Below, one piece after another: positions 1 through 6,831 of a stretch of 26,778 nucleotides of DNA. This stretch comes from JAVKSM01 sp039583705 (lineage in GTDB: Bacteria; Actinomycetota; Actinomycetes; Mycobacteriales; Pseudonocardiaceae): NCBI GenBank assembly GCA_039583705.1, contig JAVKSM010000031.1:1-26778 (forward strand), in the 5' to 3' direction. The position numbers and the translations under genes are program-made. Position 1 is the first letter of the stretch. Every line of letters begins with the position of its first letter. The notes beneath the pieces are model-generated. The model was not told the DNA's origin, ran no database searches, and was given only the letters and a program-made list of their open reading frames with translations.

Positions 1-417
1 CAGCGTGACCCCGCCGAACCGGTACCCCTCGCGGGCCCTTGGGAGCAGATGCGGCGCCTGGGTCATCGACTCCTGGCCGCCGGCCACCACGATGTCGAAC
101 TCGCCGGCCCGGATGAGCTGGTCGGCCAGTGCGATCGCGTCCAGCCCCGAGAGGCAGACCTTGTTGATCGTCAGCGCCGGGACGGTCATGGGGATGCCGG
201 CGCCGGCCGCGGCCTGGCGGGCGGGGATCTGGCCGGCGCCCGCCGTCAGCACCTGACCCATGATCACGTACTGCACCCGGTCCGGCGCGATGCCAGCGCG
301 CTCCAGCGCGGCTGTGATCGCGAAGGATCCGAGCTGGGCACCGGAGAAGCTCTTGAGCGAGCCGAGCAGGCGACCGATCGGGGTGCGGGCGCCGGCAACG
401 ACGACAGAACCGGACAC
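1..417 (-). CDS. Acetyl-CoA C-acetyltransferase (thiolase), N-terminal part, runs off the left edge
   Basis: Only the first 139 residues are present; the 3' end lies outside the window. It belongs to the thiolase superfamily, whose biosynthetic members condense two acetyl-CoA to acetoacetyl-CoA, the entry step of the ethylmalonyl-CoA route. Seen: the N-terminal signature VVAGARTPIGRLLGSL, the nucleophile Cys88 in NKVCLSG, and the following GGQESMTQAPHLL block. The GTG start at 417 is chosen because GGAGG (423-427) sits five bases upstream and the protein then begins right at the family N-terminus. It is divergent from the epimerase gene at 582, leaving a 164-bp shared promoter region. A thiolase/methylmalonyl-CoA epimerase pair is a conserved actinobacterial neighbourhood. 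Degradative FadA-type activity cannot be excluded from this fragment. Confidence 0.9.
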   Translation of the reverse strand, partial: MSGSVVVAGARTPIGRLLGSLKSFSGAQLGSFAITAALERAGIAPDRVQYVIMGQVLTAGAGQIPARQAAAGAGIPMTVPALTINKVCLSGLDAIALADQLIRAGEFDIVVAGGQESMTQAPHLLPRAREGYRFGGVTL

Positions 418-581
418 GGCGGCCTCCAGCGGTGACGGTGCTGGACCGACGATACCTGCGCGCGATGCCTGCGCGGCCGCCGAAAACCGTGTGGACCAGC
501 ACACACCGCCGCCCTGGCGGGGAGTCGCGCGGCACCCTCGGGCTGCCGACACCTCGCTTCCAGGACACTAGAGTCGGACAG

Positions 582-1043
582 ATGGACGAGGCGCCTACCC
601 GGGACCTGCCCGGTCTGGTCACCGCGGTCGACCACGTCGGCATCGCGGTGCCCGACCTCGACGAGGCGATAGCCTGGCACCGCGACACCTTCGGCCTCGT
701 CGTCACCCACACCGAGGTCAACGAGGAGCAGGGCGTCCGGGAGGCCATGCTGAGCGCTCCGGGCGACCACGGCGACACCGCGGTGCAACTGCTGGCGCCG
801 CTGCGGCCGGACTCCCCGATCGGGAGGTTCCTCGAGCGCAACGGCCCGGGCATCCAGCAGCTCGCCTACCGTGTCGCCGACGTGGCAGACGCGTCCGCGG
901 TGCTGCGCGCGAAGGGACTGCGGCTGCTCTACGACGAACCACGGCGGGGCACCGCCGGCTCGCTGGTCAACTTCGTCCACCCTCGCGACGCCGGGGGCGT
1001 ACTGGTCGAGCTCGTCGAGCCGGCGGCCGGCCCCGCGCATTAG
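582..1043 (+). CDS. mce: Methylmalonyl-CoA epimerase
   Basis: This 153-residue glyoxalase-fold (VOC) protein interconverts (2R)- and (2S)-methylmalonyl-CoA and in many bacteria also ethylmalonyl-CoA. It links Ccr products to the mutases and to propionyl-CoA metabolism. Seen: the first repeat with metal-ligand His18 in DHVGIAVPDLD, Gln69 in VQLLAPL, the EVNEEQGVREAML block typical of the family, and the C-terminal RRGTAGS and GGVLVELVEPA blocks carrying the Glu ligand. The position that is a His pair in Propionibacterium-type enzymes reads Gln92-Gln93 (GIQQLAYRV). That may be a clade-typical replacement, but it touches a metal-ligand site. Translation could also begin further upstream, but the family N-terminus fits the ATG at 582. 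The stop overlaps the stop of the convergent 2H gene by four bases. Confidence 0.93.
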   Translation: MDEAPTRDLPGLVTAVDHVGIAVPDLDEAIAWHRDTFGLVVTHTEVNEEQGVREAMLSAPGDHGDTAVQLLAPLRPDSPIGRFLERNGPGIQQLAYRVADVADASAVLRAKGLRLLYDEPRRGTAGSLVNFVHPRDAGGVLVELVEPAAGPAH

Positions 1044-1693
1044 GGCGTGCCCCGAACTACCTGGCTCCCGATCCTTACAGTGGAAACCGTTGTCCATTCG
1101 TAGCGTTGCTTGTCGCGGTTTAGATTGATGAGAGATACCCATCGGACGACAACGGGAGCCGTTGCCGGGCCGAGCTCCTCTAAAGCTCTCTCGACTTCCG
1201 ACACCGGAGCCGACCCACTGGAGTACGCGAGCGTGACATGCGGGCGGAAATCGTTCGGTCTTTCTGGAACTCTTCGTTCTCCCCACACGTCGCCGATTGC
1301 CTGTCGTATCGCAACGCGAAGACTTGCCATGCCGCAAACCGGCCGGATCGGCATTTGTATGGTTTCTGAGTCCGTGTGCGCCGGTCCAATCGTAACGCCG
1401 ACCGGCTCAACAAGTGCGCAACGAGCCCGCGCACATGCGACTATGTTGTCGACGTCGACGTGACTAATTTCGTCGGTAAATCCGATCCCTTGAAGCGTCG
1501 CGTGTAGTCCGCGAACTTCCACGGGATCCAACGTCGCGGAAAAGCGCTCGACGACTGGTGCATAATGGTGCGCGAGCCGATGAACGGGGACATGTTCTTC
1601 AAAGGTGATGTGCCACGTGTAGAAAGATCGGCCGGCGCGCCAACCGGGACGCCACCACCAATGGTTCCGCATCGCGGCCGCCGGATCGGCCAC
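1040..1693 (-). CDS. 2H phosphoesterase superfamily protein (2'-5' RNA ligase-like)
   Basis: This 217-residue protein has the two HxT motifs that define the 2H phosphoesterase fold: His64-Ala-Thr66 (HATLQ) and His152-Val-Thr154 (HVTLAY), about 88 residues apart. Members hydrolyse or form 2',5' or cyclic phosphodiester bonds in RNA or nucleotides; the substrate here is unknown. The N-terminus is unusually Trp-rich (RNHWWWRPGW). The gene starts 3 bases after the stop of the regulator reading frame upstream, so the two were probably co-transcribed and translationally coupled. Base composition is visibly lower in GC than in mce or ccr, which suggests acquisition. Its last codons overlap the mce stop and lie in a repeated 13-bp motif. 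Function beyond the fold is not supported. Confidence 0.85.
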   Translation of the reverse strand: MADPAAAMRNHWWWRPGWRAGRSFYTWHITFEEHVPVHRLAHHYAPVVERFSATLDPVEVRGLHATLQGIGFTDEISHVDVDNIVACARARCALVEPVGVTIGPAHTDSETIQMPIRPVCGMASLRVAIRQAIGDVWGERRVPERPNDFRPHVTLAYSSGSAPVSEVERALEELGPATAPVVVRWVSLINLNRDKQRYEWTTVSTVRIGSQVVRGTP

Positions 1694-1696
1694 TTC

Positions 1697-2741
1697 TTAT
1701 TCTTCCTTCCCGGTTGGCGGTGGAGCTTTTGACGCATGGTCGATACGGAAATCCGTGACCGCTTCCCGAATCTGGGCTGCCGGGAGGGCGGCAGCATACT
1801 TACCGTCCGCCACCATTTTTGATATCTCGGTGACCCTCTGAAGAAGCGGCAGAACCCTGTATTCCGGCGCAGTATCAAGGATCGGCGCCAGCGACTCCTG
1901 TGCCCCGTCTAATTCTCCAAGTATCAGATGGGCCTTGACCTGTTGACAACGAACCATCCGTTCTGATCCAAAATTTCGAAGGTCGCCGGGGGTCGCCTCG
2001 AAGGATGACACGGCTCGATCAGCATATGCAAGGGCTTCGCGGGCTTCCCCAAGCGCCAGGTGTGCGTCAGACCAAAAACCGCCCGCACGACCGATGGAGC
2101 AAGTGAACGGGCCAGCCAGTTCGTCCTGTTGTTCGACCAGCTTCTCAGTAGTCCTTTGCGCACGAATAAGTGCTTCACGCGCACGCTCGCCTTCCCCGAT
2201 TCGGGCTAGATCCAGTGACCAAGGAGTTGCGTGCGATACGACGAATCTCGGCATGTATCTGCTCGATAGTGAGCTCTCCCACATTGCCCGCCTCGGCCCA
2301 TGCCAGGAACTCTGCCGATTCGTCCGCAGCGGACATGAACACCTTCTCAATACCGAGATCAGTGAGGTTGCTGCTCCCGAGAGAGTCAATTCCCGACCTC
2401 AACTGCCCGCGGGAGGCTGTCTCGGAAGCTGCCGGAAGAGTCGTTGGGGAGGCGACACGCGCGGCGGCCGACCGTGCCGACCGCTGCTCGTGCTCAGCAG
2501 CTTCCCACAACCGCACCAGTGCCCCGCGTCCGTCAAGGACCCGATCGCAACGTTCCGCGAAGTCCCGAGCCGGTCGCCGATCCCCGGTCTCGATACGTCC
2601 GACGAGGTCTCCGCTCACATGAACGGCTGCCCCAAGCCGATCTTGAGACAGTCCGCGCGTCTTACGCCGCGTCCGAAGCTCATAACCGAACCGGTGCAGA
2701 GCCGATCGGTCGGGATACAACTCACGCTCCGGGCGGCTCAT
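1697..2741 (-). pseudogene. XRE-family regulator with TPR-like C-terminus, disrupted by internal deletion and frameshift
   Basis: The first frame (2741 to 2175) encodes 188 residues: a Cro/CI-type helix-turn-helix (about residues 18-75; GLSQDRLGAAVHVSGDLVGR), a linker, and the block EQIHAEIRRIARN, then runs out of frame. The C-terminal half continues in another frame to 1697 and shows typical TPR-like regulator sequence (WSLDLARIGEGERARE, AGPFTCSIGRAGGFWSDAH, RNFGSERMVRCQQVKAHL, LDTAPEYRVLPLLQRV). As I know this family, roughly 80 residues normally lie between these two blocks, so the junction near 2205-2230 looks like an out-of-frame deletion rather than a point frameshift. The N-terminal HTH fragment could still be made and bind DNA. 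The C-terminal half has no obvious start of its own. The 2H gene follows 3 bp downstream. Confidence 0.7.
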
Positions 2742-2755
2742 ACCTGGCTCATACC
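2735..2755 (-). repeat. 11-bp tandem duplication containing the start codon of the XRE gene
   Basis: On the minus strand GGTATGAGCC occurs twice, separated by one base. The downstream copy holds the ATG used for the XRE gene (2741). The upstream copy holds another ATG (2752) that opens a four-codon frame, M-S-Q-V-stop, whose TGA overlaps the regulator's ATG. The duplication therefore creates a mini leader overlapping the gene start. It could instead be a pair of operator half-sites. Confidence 0.5.
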
Positions 2756-2907
2756 CCCGCTACCTCCCTCACGCCCGCCCATCCCCTCCGCCATACCGAC
2801 ACATCGTCCTCGTCAGGTGTCGGCCGTTGTCGGTACCGAAAGCTCGATCGAGCCGGCCCCCGGGCCATCAATGCTACTAGCCAACTGAGAGGAGACGGCC
2901 CCAGGTC

Positions 2908-2913
2908 AGTATA
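2908..2913 (-). promoter_or_regulatory. Possible -10 element for the XRE/2H operon
   Basis: TATACT on the minus strand lies about 165 bases upstream of the XRE start. No good -35 hexamer is seen at 17 bp spacing, so this rests on the -10 box alone. The rest of 2742-2994 holds no supportable gene. Confidence 0.3.
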
Positions 2914-2960
2914 GGAGAAGCGGTGGCAATACAGGGCAGAAGATCTACGGGACACGCCCT

Positions 2961-2977
2961 GGGCCACGCCCTGGCCC
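2961..2977 (-). terminator. Hairpin downstream of the acyltransferase gene
   Basis: GGGCCA and TGGCCC form a perfect 6-bp stem around a 5-base loop, 17 bases beyond the plsC-like stop. There is no T-run, which is usual for high-GC actinobacterial hairpin terminators. It could also act on transcripts from the opposite side. Confidence 0.4.
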
Positions 2978-2994
2978 CCCTGGCCCAGAAGTGC

Positions 2995-3795
2995 TCACCC
3001 TCCGGCGGCGAGGGTCTCGACCTCGGCGCGGATGGCGTCCATGACCCGGCCGACGAAGCGTCGCGCCGCGAGCACCCCGGTGGCGCCGTCCTCCGCTCGC
3101 AGCACCGGCAGCGAGGTCACCACCAGTTCGGCCCGGCGCGGCGGCAACGAGCGCCAGGCGAGCGAACCGTGGCCGAGGACGTGCTGCGCCCCCCACTGCG
3201 CAACCGGCGCCACCGGCACGCCCAGCTCCGCGGCGAGCACCCCGAGCCCGGGCAGCGGCCGGCCGGGCCGGTAGTCGTCGGCCTTGGTGACCCCACCCTC
3301 GGGATAGAGCACGACGCACTCACCGCGTCGCAGGGCCGCCCGCACCGGGTCGAGCAGCGCGGGGTCGGTGGGCCGCCCCCGGTCGAGCCCGACGTGATCG
3401 AAGTAGCGCAGCACCGGCCCCACCATCGGCCAGCGCAGCACCTCGGCGGTGATGACGAACCGCGGGACCCGCCCCGCCCGCAGCACCGCGGCGGCCACCG
3501 CGATCGGGTCGAGCACCGAGACGTGGTTGGGCGCGACGAGCAGCGCACCGTCGGCAGGCAGCCTGCTCACCCGGTAGCGGCGACGGGCGAACGGGGCGAC
3601 GAGCAGCAGGTCGAGCAGCGACGCCACGACCCGATAGATGCGCAACCGCCGTGGGCGCTCGTGCACCGGGGGCCTAGGACGCCACCGCCGGCGCACGGCC
3701 GGCCCGGCGTAGACCCACCAGCCTGGTAGGCACCCGGGCACCTCCCGCTTCTGCCTGGCCGGGCCACGACGCTCCGGCCGCGTGATGGCCCTCAT
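2995..3795 (-). CDS. 1-acyl-sn-glycerol-3-phosphate acyltransferase family protein (PlsC-like)
   Basis: This 266-residue protein is of the LPLAT/PlsC superfamily, which transfers an acyl group to lysophospholipid-type acceptors at the inner face of the membrane. Seen: the HX4D catalytic motif as His91...Asp96 in NHVSVLD, the second motif VGLDRGRPTD, and the third as YPEGGV (usually FPEGTR). A hydrophobic stretch (residues about 54-70) precedes the catalytic domain. Residues 1-50 are Arg/Pro-rich and not conserved. The ATG at 3795 is chosen for the strong GGGGGAGG upstream. It is divergent from ccr with a 189-bp intergenic region. The acceptor could equally be another lipid; PlsC itself cannot be told from related acyltransferases. 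Confidence 0.85.
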   Translation of the reverse strand: MRAITRPERRGPARQKREVPGCLPGWWVYAGPAVRRRWRPRPPVHERPRRLRIYRVVASLLDLLLVAPFARRRYRVSRLPADGALLVAPNHVSVLDPIAVAAAVLRAGRVPRFVITAEVLRWPMVGPVLRYFDHVGLDRGRPTDPALLDPVRAALRRGECVVLYPEGGVTKADDYRPGRPLPGLGVLAAELGVPVAPVAQWGAQHVLGHGSLAWRSLPPRRAELVVTSLPVLRAEDGATGVLAARRFVGRVMDAIRAEVETLAAGG

Positions 3796-3878
3796 GGTGC
3801 CACCGCCTCCCCCGTCCTTTCCCGTCGCCGACGGGGTGGCCCACAGCGTGTTGTCGACCACACCTGAGGCGGAGGAGC

Positions 3879-3938
3879 CTGACAGCAACGACCACGGGAT
3901 CGATACTGGCCGGTAACCTTCGTCGATCGGCTGGTTAC
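3879..3938 (+). promoter_or_regulatory. Promoter and inverted-repeat operator candidate for ccr
   Basis: CTGACA (3879-3884) and GATACT (3902-3907) are separated by exactly 17 bp, a good SigA-type promoter reading toward ccr. Overlapping the expected start site is a perfect inverted repeat, GTAACC (3913-3918) and GGTTAC (3933-3938), with a 14-bp spacer. This is a plausible repressor site. The leader to the GTG start would be about 70 nt. Confidence 0.5.
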
Positions 3939-3984
3939 GGCACGGCCGCGTCCGACCGCCCACACCTGACCCCGGAGGCGCCCT

Positions 3985-5316
3985 GTGAAGGAGATCCTCG
4001 AGGCCGTCCTCGCCGACGAGCTCGACGCGGTCGGCACTCTGCCGGTCCCCGACCACTACCGCGGAGTCACCGTGCACGCCGACGAGGTGGAGATGTTCGC
4101 GGGCCTGGACACCCGCGAGAAGGACCCTCGCAAGAGCCTGCACCTCGACGAGGTCCCCACCCCGGAACTCGCACCCGGCGAGGCGCTGGTGGCGACCCTG
4201 GCGAGCGCCATCAACTACAACACGGTATGGACATCGATCTTCGAGCCGCTGCCGACGTTCGGCTTCCTGCGCCGCTACGGCCGCACCTCGCCGCTGGCCG
4301 TCCGCCACGACCTGCCGTACCACGTCGTGGGATCCGACCTGGCCGGTGTGGTGCTACGGGTCGGCGCTGGCGTCCACAGTTGGAAGCCGGGCGACGAGGT
4401 CGTCGCGCACTGCCTGTCGGTGGAGCTGGAGAGCCCCGACGGCCACAACGACACGATGATGGACCCCGAGCAGCGCATCTGGGGCTTCGAGACCAACTTC
4501 GGCGGCCTGGCCGACCTCGCGCTGGTCAAGTCCAACCAGCTCATGCCCAAGCCCGCGCACCTGACGTGGGAGGAGGCGGCCAGCCCTGGTCTGGTCAACT
4601 CGACGGCCTACCGGCAGTTGGTCTCGCGCAACGGCGCCGGCATGAAACAGGGTGACACCGTCCTGATCTGGGGTGCCTCCGGTGGGCTCGGCTCCTACGC
4701 CACCCAGTTCGCCCTCAACGGCGGCGCCACCCCGATCTGCGTGGTGTCCAGCCCGGCCAAGGCCGAGATCTGCCGTCGCATGGGCGCCGAGCTGATTATC
4801 GACCGGGCCGCCGAGGGCTACCGGTTCTGGAAGGACTCCGACACCCAGGACCCGCGGGAATGGAAGCGGTTCGGCGCCCGGATTCGGGAACTCACCGAAG
4901 GTGACGACCCGGACATCGTCTTCGAGCACCCGGGGCGGGAGACCTTCGGCGCGAGCGTCTACGTCACCCGGCGCGGTGGCCAGATCGTCACCTGCGCTTC
5001 GACCTCGGGATTCGAGCACGTCTACGACAACCGCTATCTGTGGATGAACCTCAAGCGGATCATCGGCTCCCACTTCGCCAACTACCGGGAGGCGTGGGAG
5101 GCCAACCGGCTGGTCGCGAAGGGGCGGATCCACCCGACTGTCTCCCGGGTCTACCCGCTCGCCGACACCGGGCAGGCGGCCTTCGACGTGCACAGCAACG
5201 CGCACCAGGGCAAGGTCGGCGTGCTCTGCCTGGCGCCCGAGGAGGGCCTGGGCGTGCGCGATCCGGAGCTGCGCGAACGACACCTCCAGGAGATCAACCG
5301 TTTCCGCGGCGTGTAG
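3985..5316 (+). CDS. ccr: Crotonyl-CoA carboxylase/reductase
   Basis: This 443-residue medium-chain dehydrogenase/reductase reductively carboxylates crotonyl-CoA to (2S)-ethylmalonyl-CoA with NADPH and CO2. It is the key enzyme of the ethylmalonyl-CoA pathway and a source of ethylmalonyl extender units. Seen: an N-terminal GroES-like domain (about 50-210), then a Rossmann domain with WGASGGLGSYATQFAL. The four CO2-binding residues defined in the Kitasatospora enzyme are all present: Asn79 (INYNTVW), Phe168-Glu169 (WGFETNFGG) and His363 (IIGSHFANY). These identify a true carboxylase rather than a plain enoyl reductase. The GTG start at 3985 has GGAGG at 3974-3978, six bases upstream. A 9-bp tandem duplication gives a second in-frame TAG directly after the stop. 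Thiolase, epimerase and hydroxyacyl-CoA dehydrogenase of the same pathway are close by. Confidence 0.97.
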   Translation: MKEILEAVLADELDAVGTLPVPDHYRGVTVHADEVEMFAGLDTREKDPRKSLHLDEVPTPELAPGEALVATLASAINYNTVWTSIFEPLPTFGFLRRYGRTSPLAVRHDLPYHVVGSDLAGVVLRVGAGVHSWKPGDEVVAHCLSVELESPDGHNDTMMDPEQRIWGFETNFGGLADLALVKSNQLMPKPAHLTWEEAASPGLVNSTAYRQLVSRNGAGMKQGDTVLIWGASGGLGSYATQFALNGGATPICVVSSPAKAEICRRMGAELIIDRAAEGYRFWKDSDTQDPREWKRFGARIRELTEGDDPDIVFEHPGRETFGASVYVTRRGGQIVTCASTSGFEHVYDNRYLWMNLKRIIGSHFANYREAWEANRLVAKGRIHPTVSRVYPLADTGQAAFDVHSNAHQGKVGVLCLAPEEGLGVRDPELRERHLQEINRFRGV

Positions 5317-5325
5317 GGCGTGTAG
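5308..5325 (+). repeat. 9-bp tandem duplication spanning the ccr stop codon
   Basis: GGCGTGTAG is repeated twice head to tail. The first copy ends ccr (Gly-Val-stop) and the second provides an in-frame backup stop three codons later. Confidence 0.6.
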
Positions 5326-5378
5326 GGAGCCCTCGCAGACCGGCAGTGCGGAAGGCGTGGCACGGGTAGCGTGAACGC

Positions 5379-6551
5379 ATGAGGCCAGACGAGCGTGAGC
5401 TGCTCCCGCTGGGTTCCGGCTTCGACGTGGTCCGCCGGGGCTACTCGAGGGCTCAGGTCGAGGAACACCTCGACCGGCTGGACACCGACCTGCGGATACT
5501 TGCCACCGACCGGGATGCGGCTGTGGCCCAGGCAGCGGAGCTCGCTCGGCAGTTGGAGATCGCGCGTGCCCACGCGGAGGATCTGCGCGGGCAGGTGGAG
5601 CAGCTGGCGGCGCCGCCCACCACGATGGAGGGTCTCGACGAGCGGTTGCAGCGAATGTTGCGGCTGGCCCGGGAGGAGGCACGAGACGTGAGCGCCACCG
5701 CCCAGGCCGAGGCGGAGCGGGTGGGGGCCACCGCCCAGGCCCAGGCGGAGCGGACCCTGACCGACGCCCAAGCCGAGGCGGAGCAGACCCTGACCGACGC
5801 CCGCGCCCAGGCGGACCGGACCCTGACCGACGCCCAGGCCCAGGCGGACCGGACCCTGACCGACGCCCAGGCCCAGGCGGACCGGACCCTGACCGACGCC
5901 CAAGCCGAGGCGGAGCGGACGCGCCACCGTCACGACAGCCGCGAGGCTGAGCTGGAGCGGCGCTGGGCGCAGATGCAAGCCGAGCACCGCCGGTTGGTCG
6001 CCGAGGCCCAGGCGCAAGCCGATCGGACCCGCCAGGCAGCGGCAGCCGAGCGAGCGCGGCTCGATGAGGAGGACCGGGGCCGGCGGGCGCAGGTGGAGGA
6101 GGACTTCGAGATCGCGATGGCCGCCCGCCGCAGCGAAGCGATGCGCACGCTCGCGGAGACGGATACGGCCGCCCGCGCCGAGGCGCGCCAGCGGGTCTCC
6201 GATGCCATGGCCGAAGCCGAGCGCAGGGTCCGGGAGGCCACCGAGGAGGCGGACCGCAGGGTGGTCGGCGCCGAGCGGCGGGTGCAGGCGCTGCGGAAGC
6301 TGCGGCAGCGGCTCGCGCAAGAGCTCCAGAGGGTCCAGACCGGGCTCGCCGACGTTCCTCGTATGCTCGCTGAGCTGGACGACCAGCCGGACGACGACCG
6401 ACCGGACGACGACCGACCGGACGACGACCGTTTCGGCGACGCGGCGCCCGGCCAATCCGCGCGCGCCAGCGCCGCCAACGGTCTCCCGGCGGCACCGAGG
6501 CGGCCGAGCCCGATGCCGCGGTCGAGGGACGGGGCGACACGGGTGCACTAG
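5379..6551 (+). CDS. DivIVA-domain coiled-coil protein, Scy/FilP-like
   Basis: This 390-residue cytoplasmic protein starts with a DivIVA-like segment (about 8-60; GFDVVRRGYSRAQVEEHLDRL). Nearly continuous coiled coil rich in Ala, Glu, Arg and Gln follows (about 60-330), then a disordered tail. Such proteins build polar scaffolds that organise tip growth and the cytoskeleton; in Streptomyces the Scy and FilP genes sit near the epimerase/thiolase pair, which matches this neighbourhood. Residues 105-181 are seven 11-residue repeats of the type LTDAQAQADRT, a hendecad pattern suited to a right-handed or straight coil. Residues 337-351 are three PDDDR units, giving an acidic patch. The ATG follows ccr by 62 bp. 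The repeats are nearly identical at DNA level, so copy number is probably variable. The precise role is inferred. Confidence 0.8.
   Translation: MRPDERELLPLGSGFDVVRRGYSRAQVEEHLDRLDTDLRILATDRDAAVAQAAELARQLEIARAHAEDLRGQVEQLAAPPTTMEGLDERLQRMLRLAREEARDVSATAQAEAERVGATAQAQAERTLTDAQAEAEQTLTDARAQADRTLTDAQAQADRTLTDAQAQADRTLTDAQAEAERTRHRHDSREAELERRWAQMQAEHRRLVAEAQAQADRTRQAAAAERARLDEEDRGRRAQVEEDFEIAMAARRSEAMRTLAETDTAARAEARQRVSDAMAEAERRVREATEEADRRVVGAERRVQALRKLRQRLAQELQRVQTGLADVPRMLAELDDQPDDDRPDDDRPDDDRFGDAAPGQSARASAANGLPAAPRRPSPMPRSRDGATRVH
5691..5921 (+). repeat. Seven tandem 33-bp units inside the coiled-coil gene
   Basis: Units start at 5691, 5724, 5757, 5790, 5823, 5856 and 5889; each encodes 11 residues. 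The last five carry the sequence ctgaccgacgcc near-perfectly, while the first two are diverged, which suggests recent expansion in frame. Confidence 0.85.
6387..6431 (+). repeat. Three tandem 15-bp units encoding PDDDR
   Basis: Units at 6387, 6402 and 6417 (ccggacgacgaccga, the last one diverging at its end) encode an acidic repeat just after the coiled coil. Confidence 0.8.
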
Positions 6552-6605
6552 GGGCGTGACACTGGCGCGCTGGGGCGTGTCCCGAGCCGTCCCTAGACTG
6601 TGCTC

Positions 6606-6806
6606 GTGCCGTGTTACGAGTTCCGCTGCCGCGAGTGCTCAGCGACCTTCGAGGTCAGCCGTCCGATGAGGGCGGCGGGCGACCCCGCACGCTGCCCGTC
6701 CGGGCACGACGACACGGTCAAACTGCTGTCCACGGTCGCGATGACCGGCGCGGCGGCGCCACCGAGGACCGGGGGGTGCTGCGGCGGCGGCTGCGGCTGT
6801 CACTGA
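6606..6806 (+). CDS. Small FmdB-family zinc ribbon protein
   Basis: This 66-residue protein opens with the FmdB-type start PCYEFRCRECSATFEV. The first knuckle is CREC. The second knuckle is CPSGH, a Cys-x3-His variant seen in many actinobacterial members. The tail is Cys/Gly-rich (CCGGGCGC followed by His), which could bind a further metal ion. GTG at 6606 is preferred over GTG at 6600 because family proteins begin two or three residues before the Tyr-Glu-Phe. No strong ribosome site is visible. It is convergent with the dehydrogenase gene, with 25 bp between the stops. Function of the family is not established; a transcriptional role was proposed for FmdB. Confidence 0.8.
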   Translation: MPCYEFRCRECSATFEVSRPMRAAGDPARCPSGHDDTVKLLSTVAMTGAAAPPRTGGCCGGGCGCH

Positions 6807-6831
6807 CCTCGCCCACGCGGGACCCTCGGGC

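Larger units (their letters stand above)
1042..2960. mobile_element. Possible small inserted cassette bounded by an inverted 13-bp motif
   Basis: AGGGCGTGCCCCG at 1042-1054 (+) and AGGGCGTGTCCCG at 2948-2960 (minus) face each other (12 of 13 identical). They enclose the 2H gene and the broken XRE gene, whose base composition is lower in GC than the flanks. No transposase and no target-site duplication is visible, so any mobility would have to be supplied in trans. A third copy of the motif at 6572-6584 shows that it also occurs alone, which weakens the case. This is an inference from composition and repeat placement. Confidence 0.3.

Noticed and set aside
4354..6540. Minus-strand open frame of about 700 codons opposite ccr and the coiled-coil gene
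   Set aside because: Composition is Pro/Arg/Gly runs typical of antisense frames in high-GC DNA; ccr and the coiled coil on the other strand are clear.
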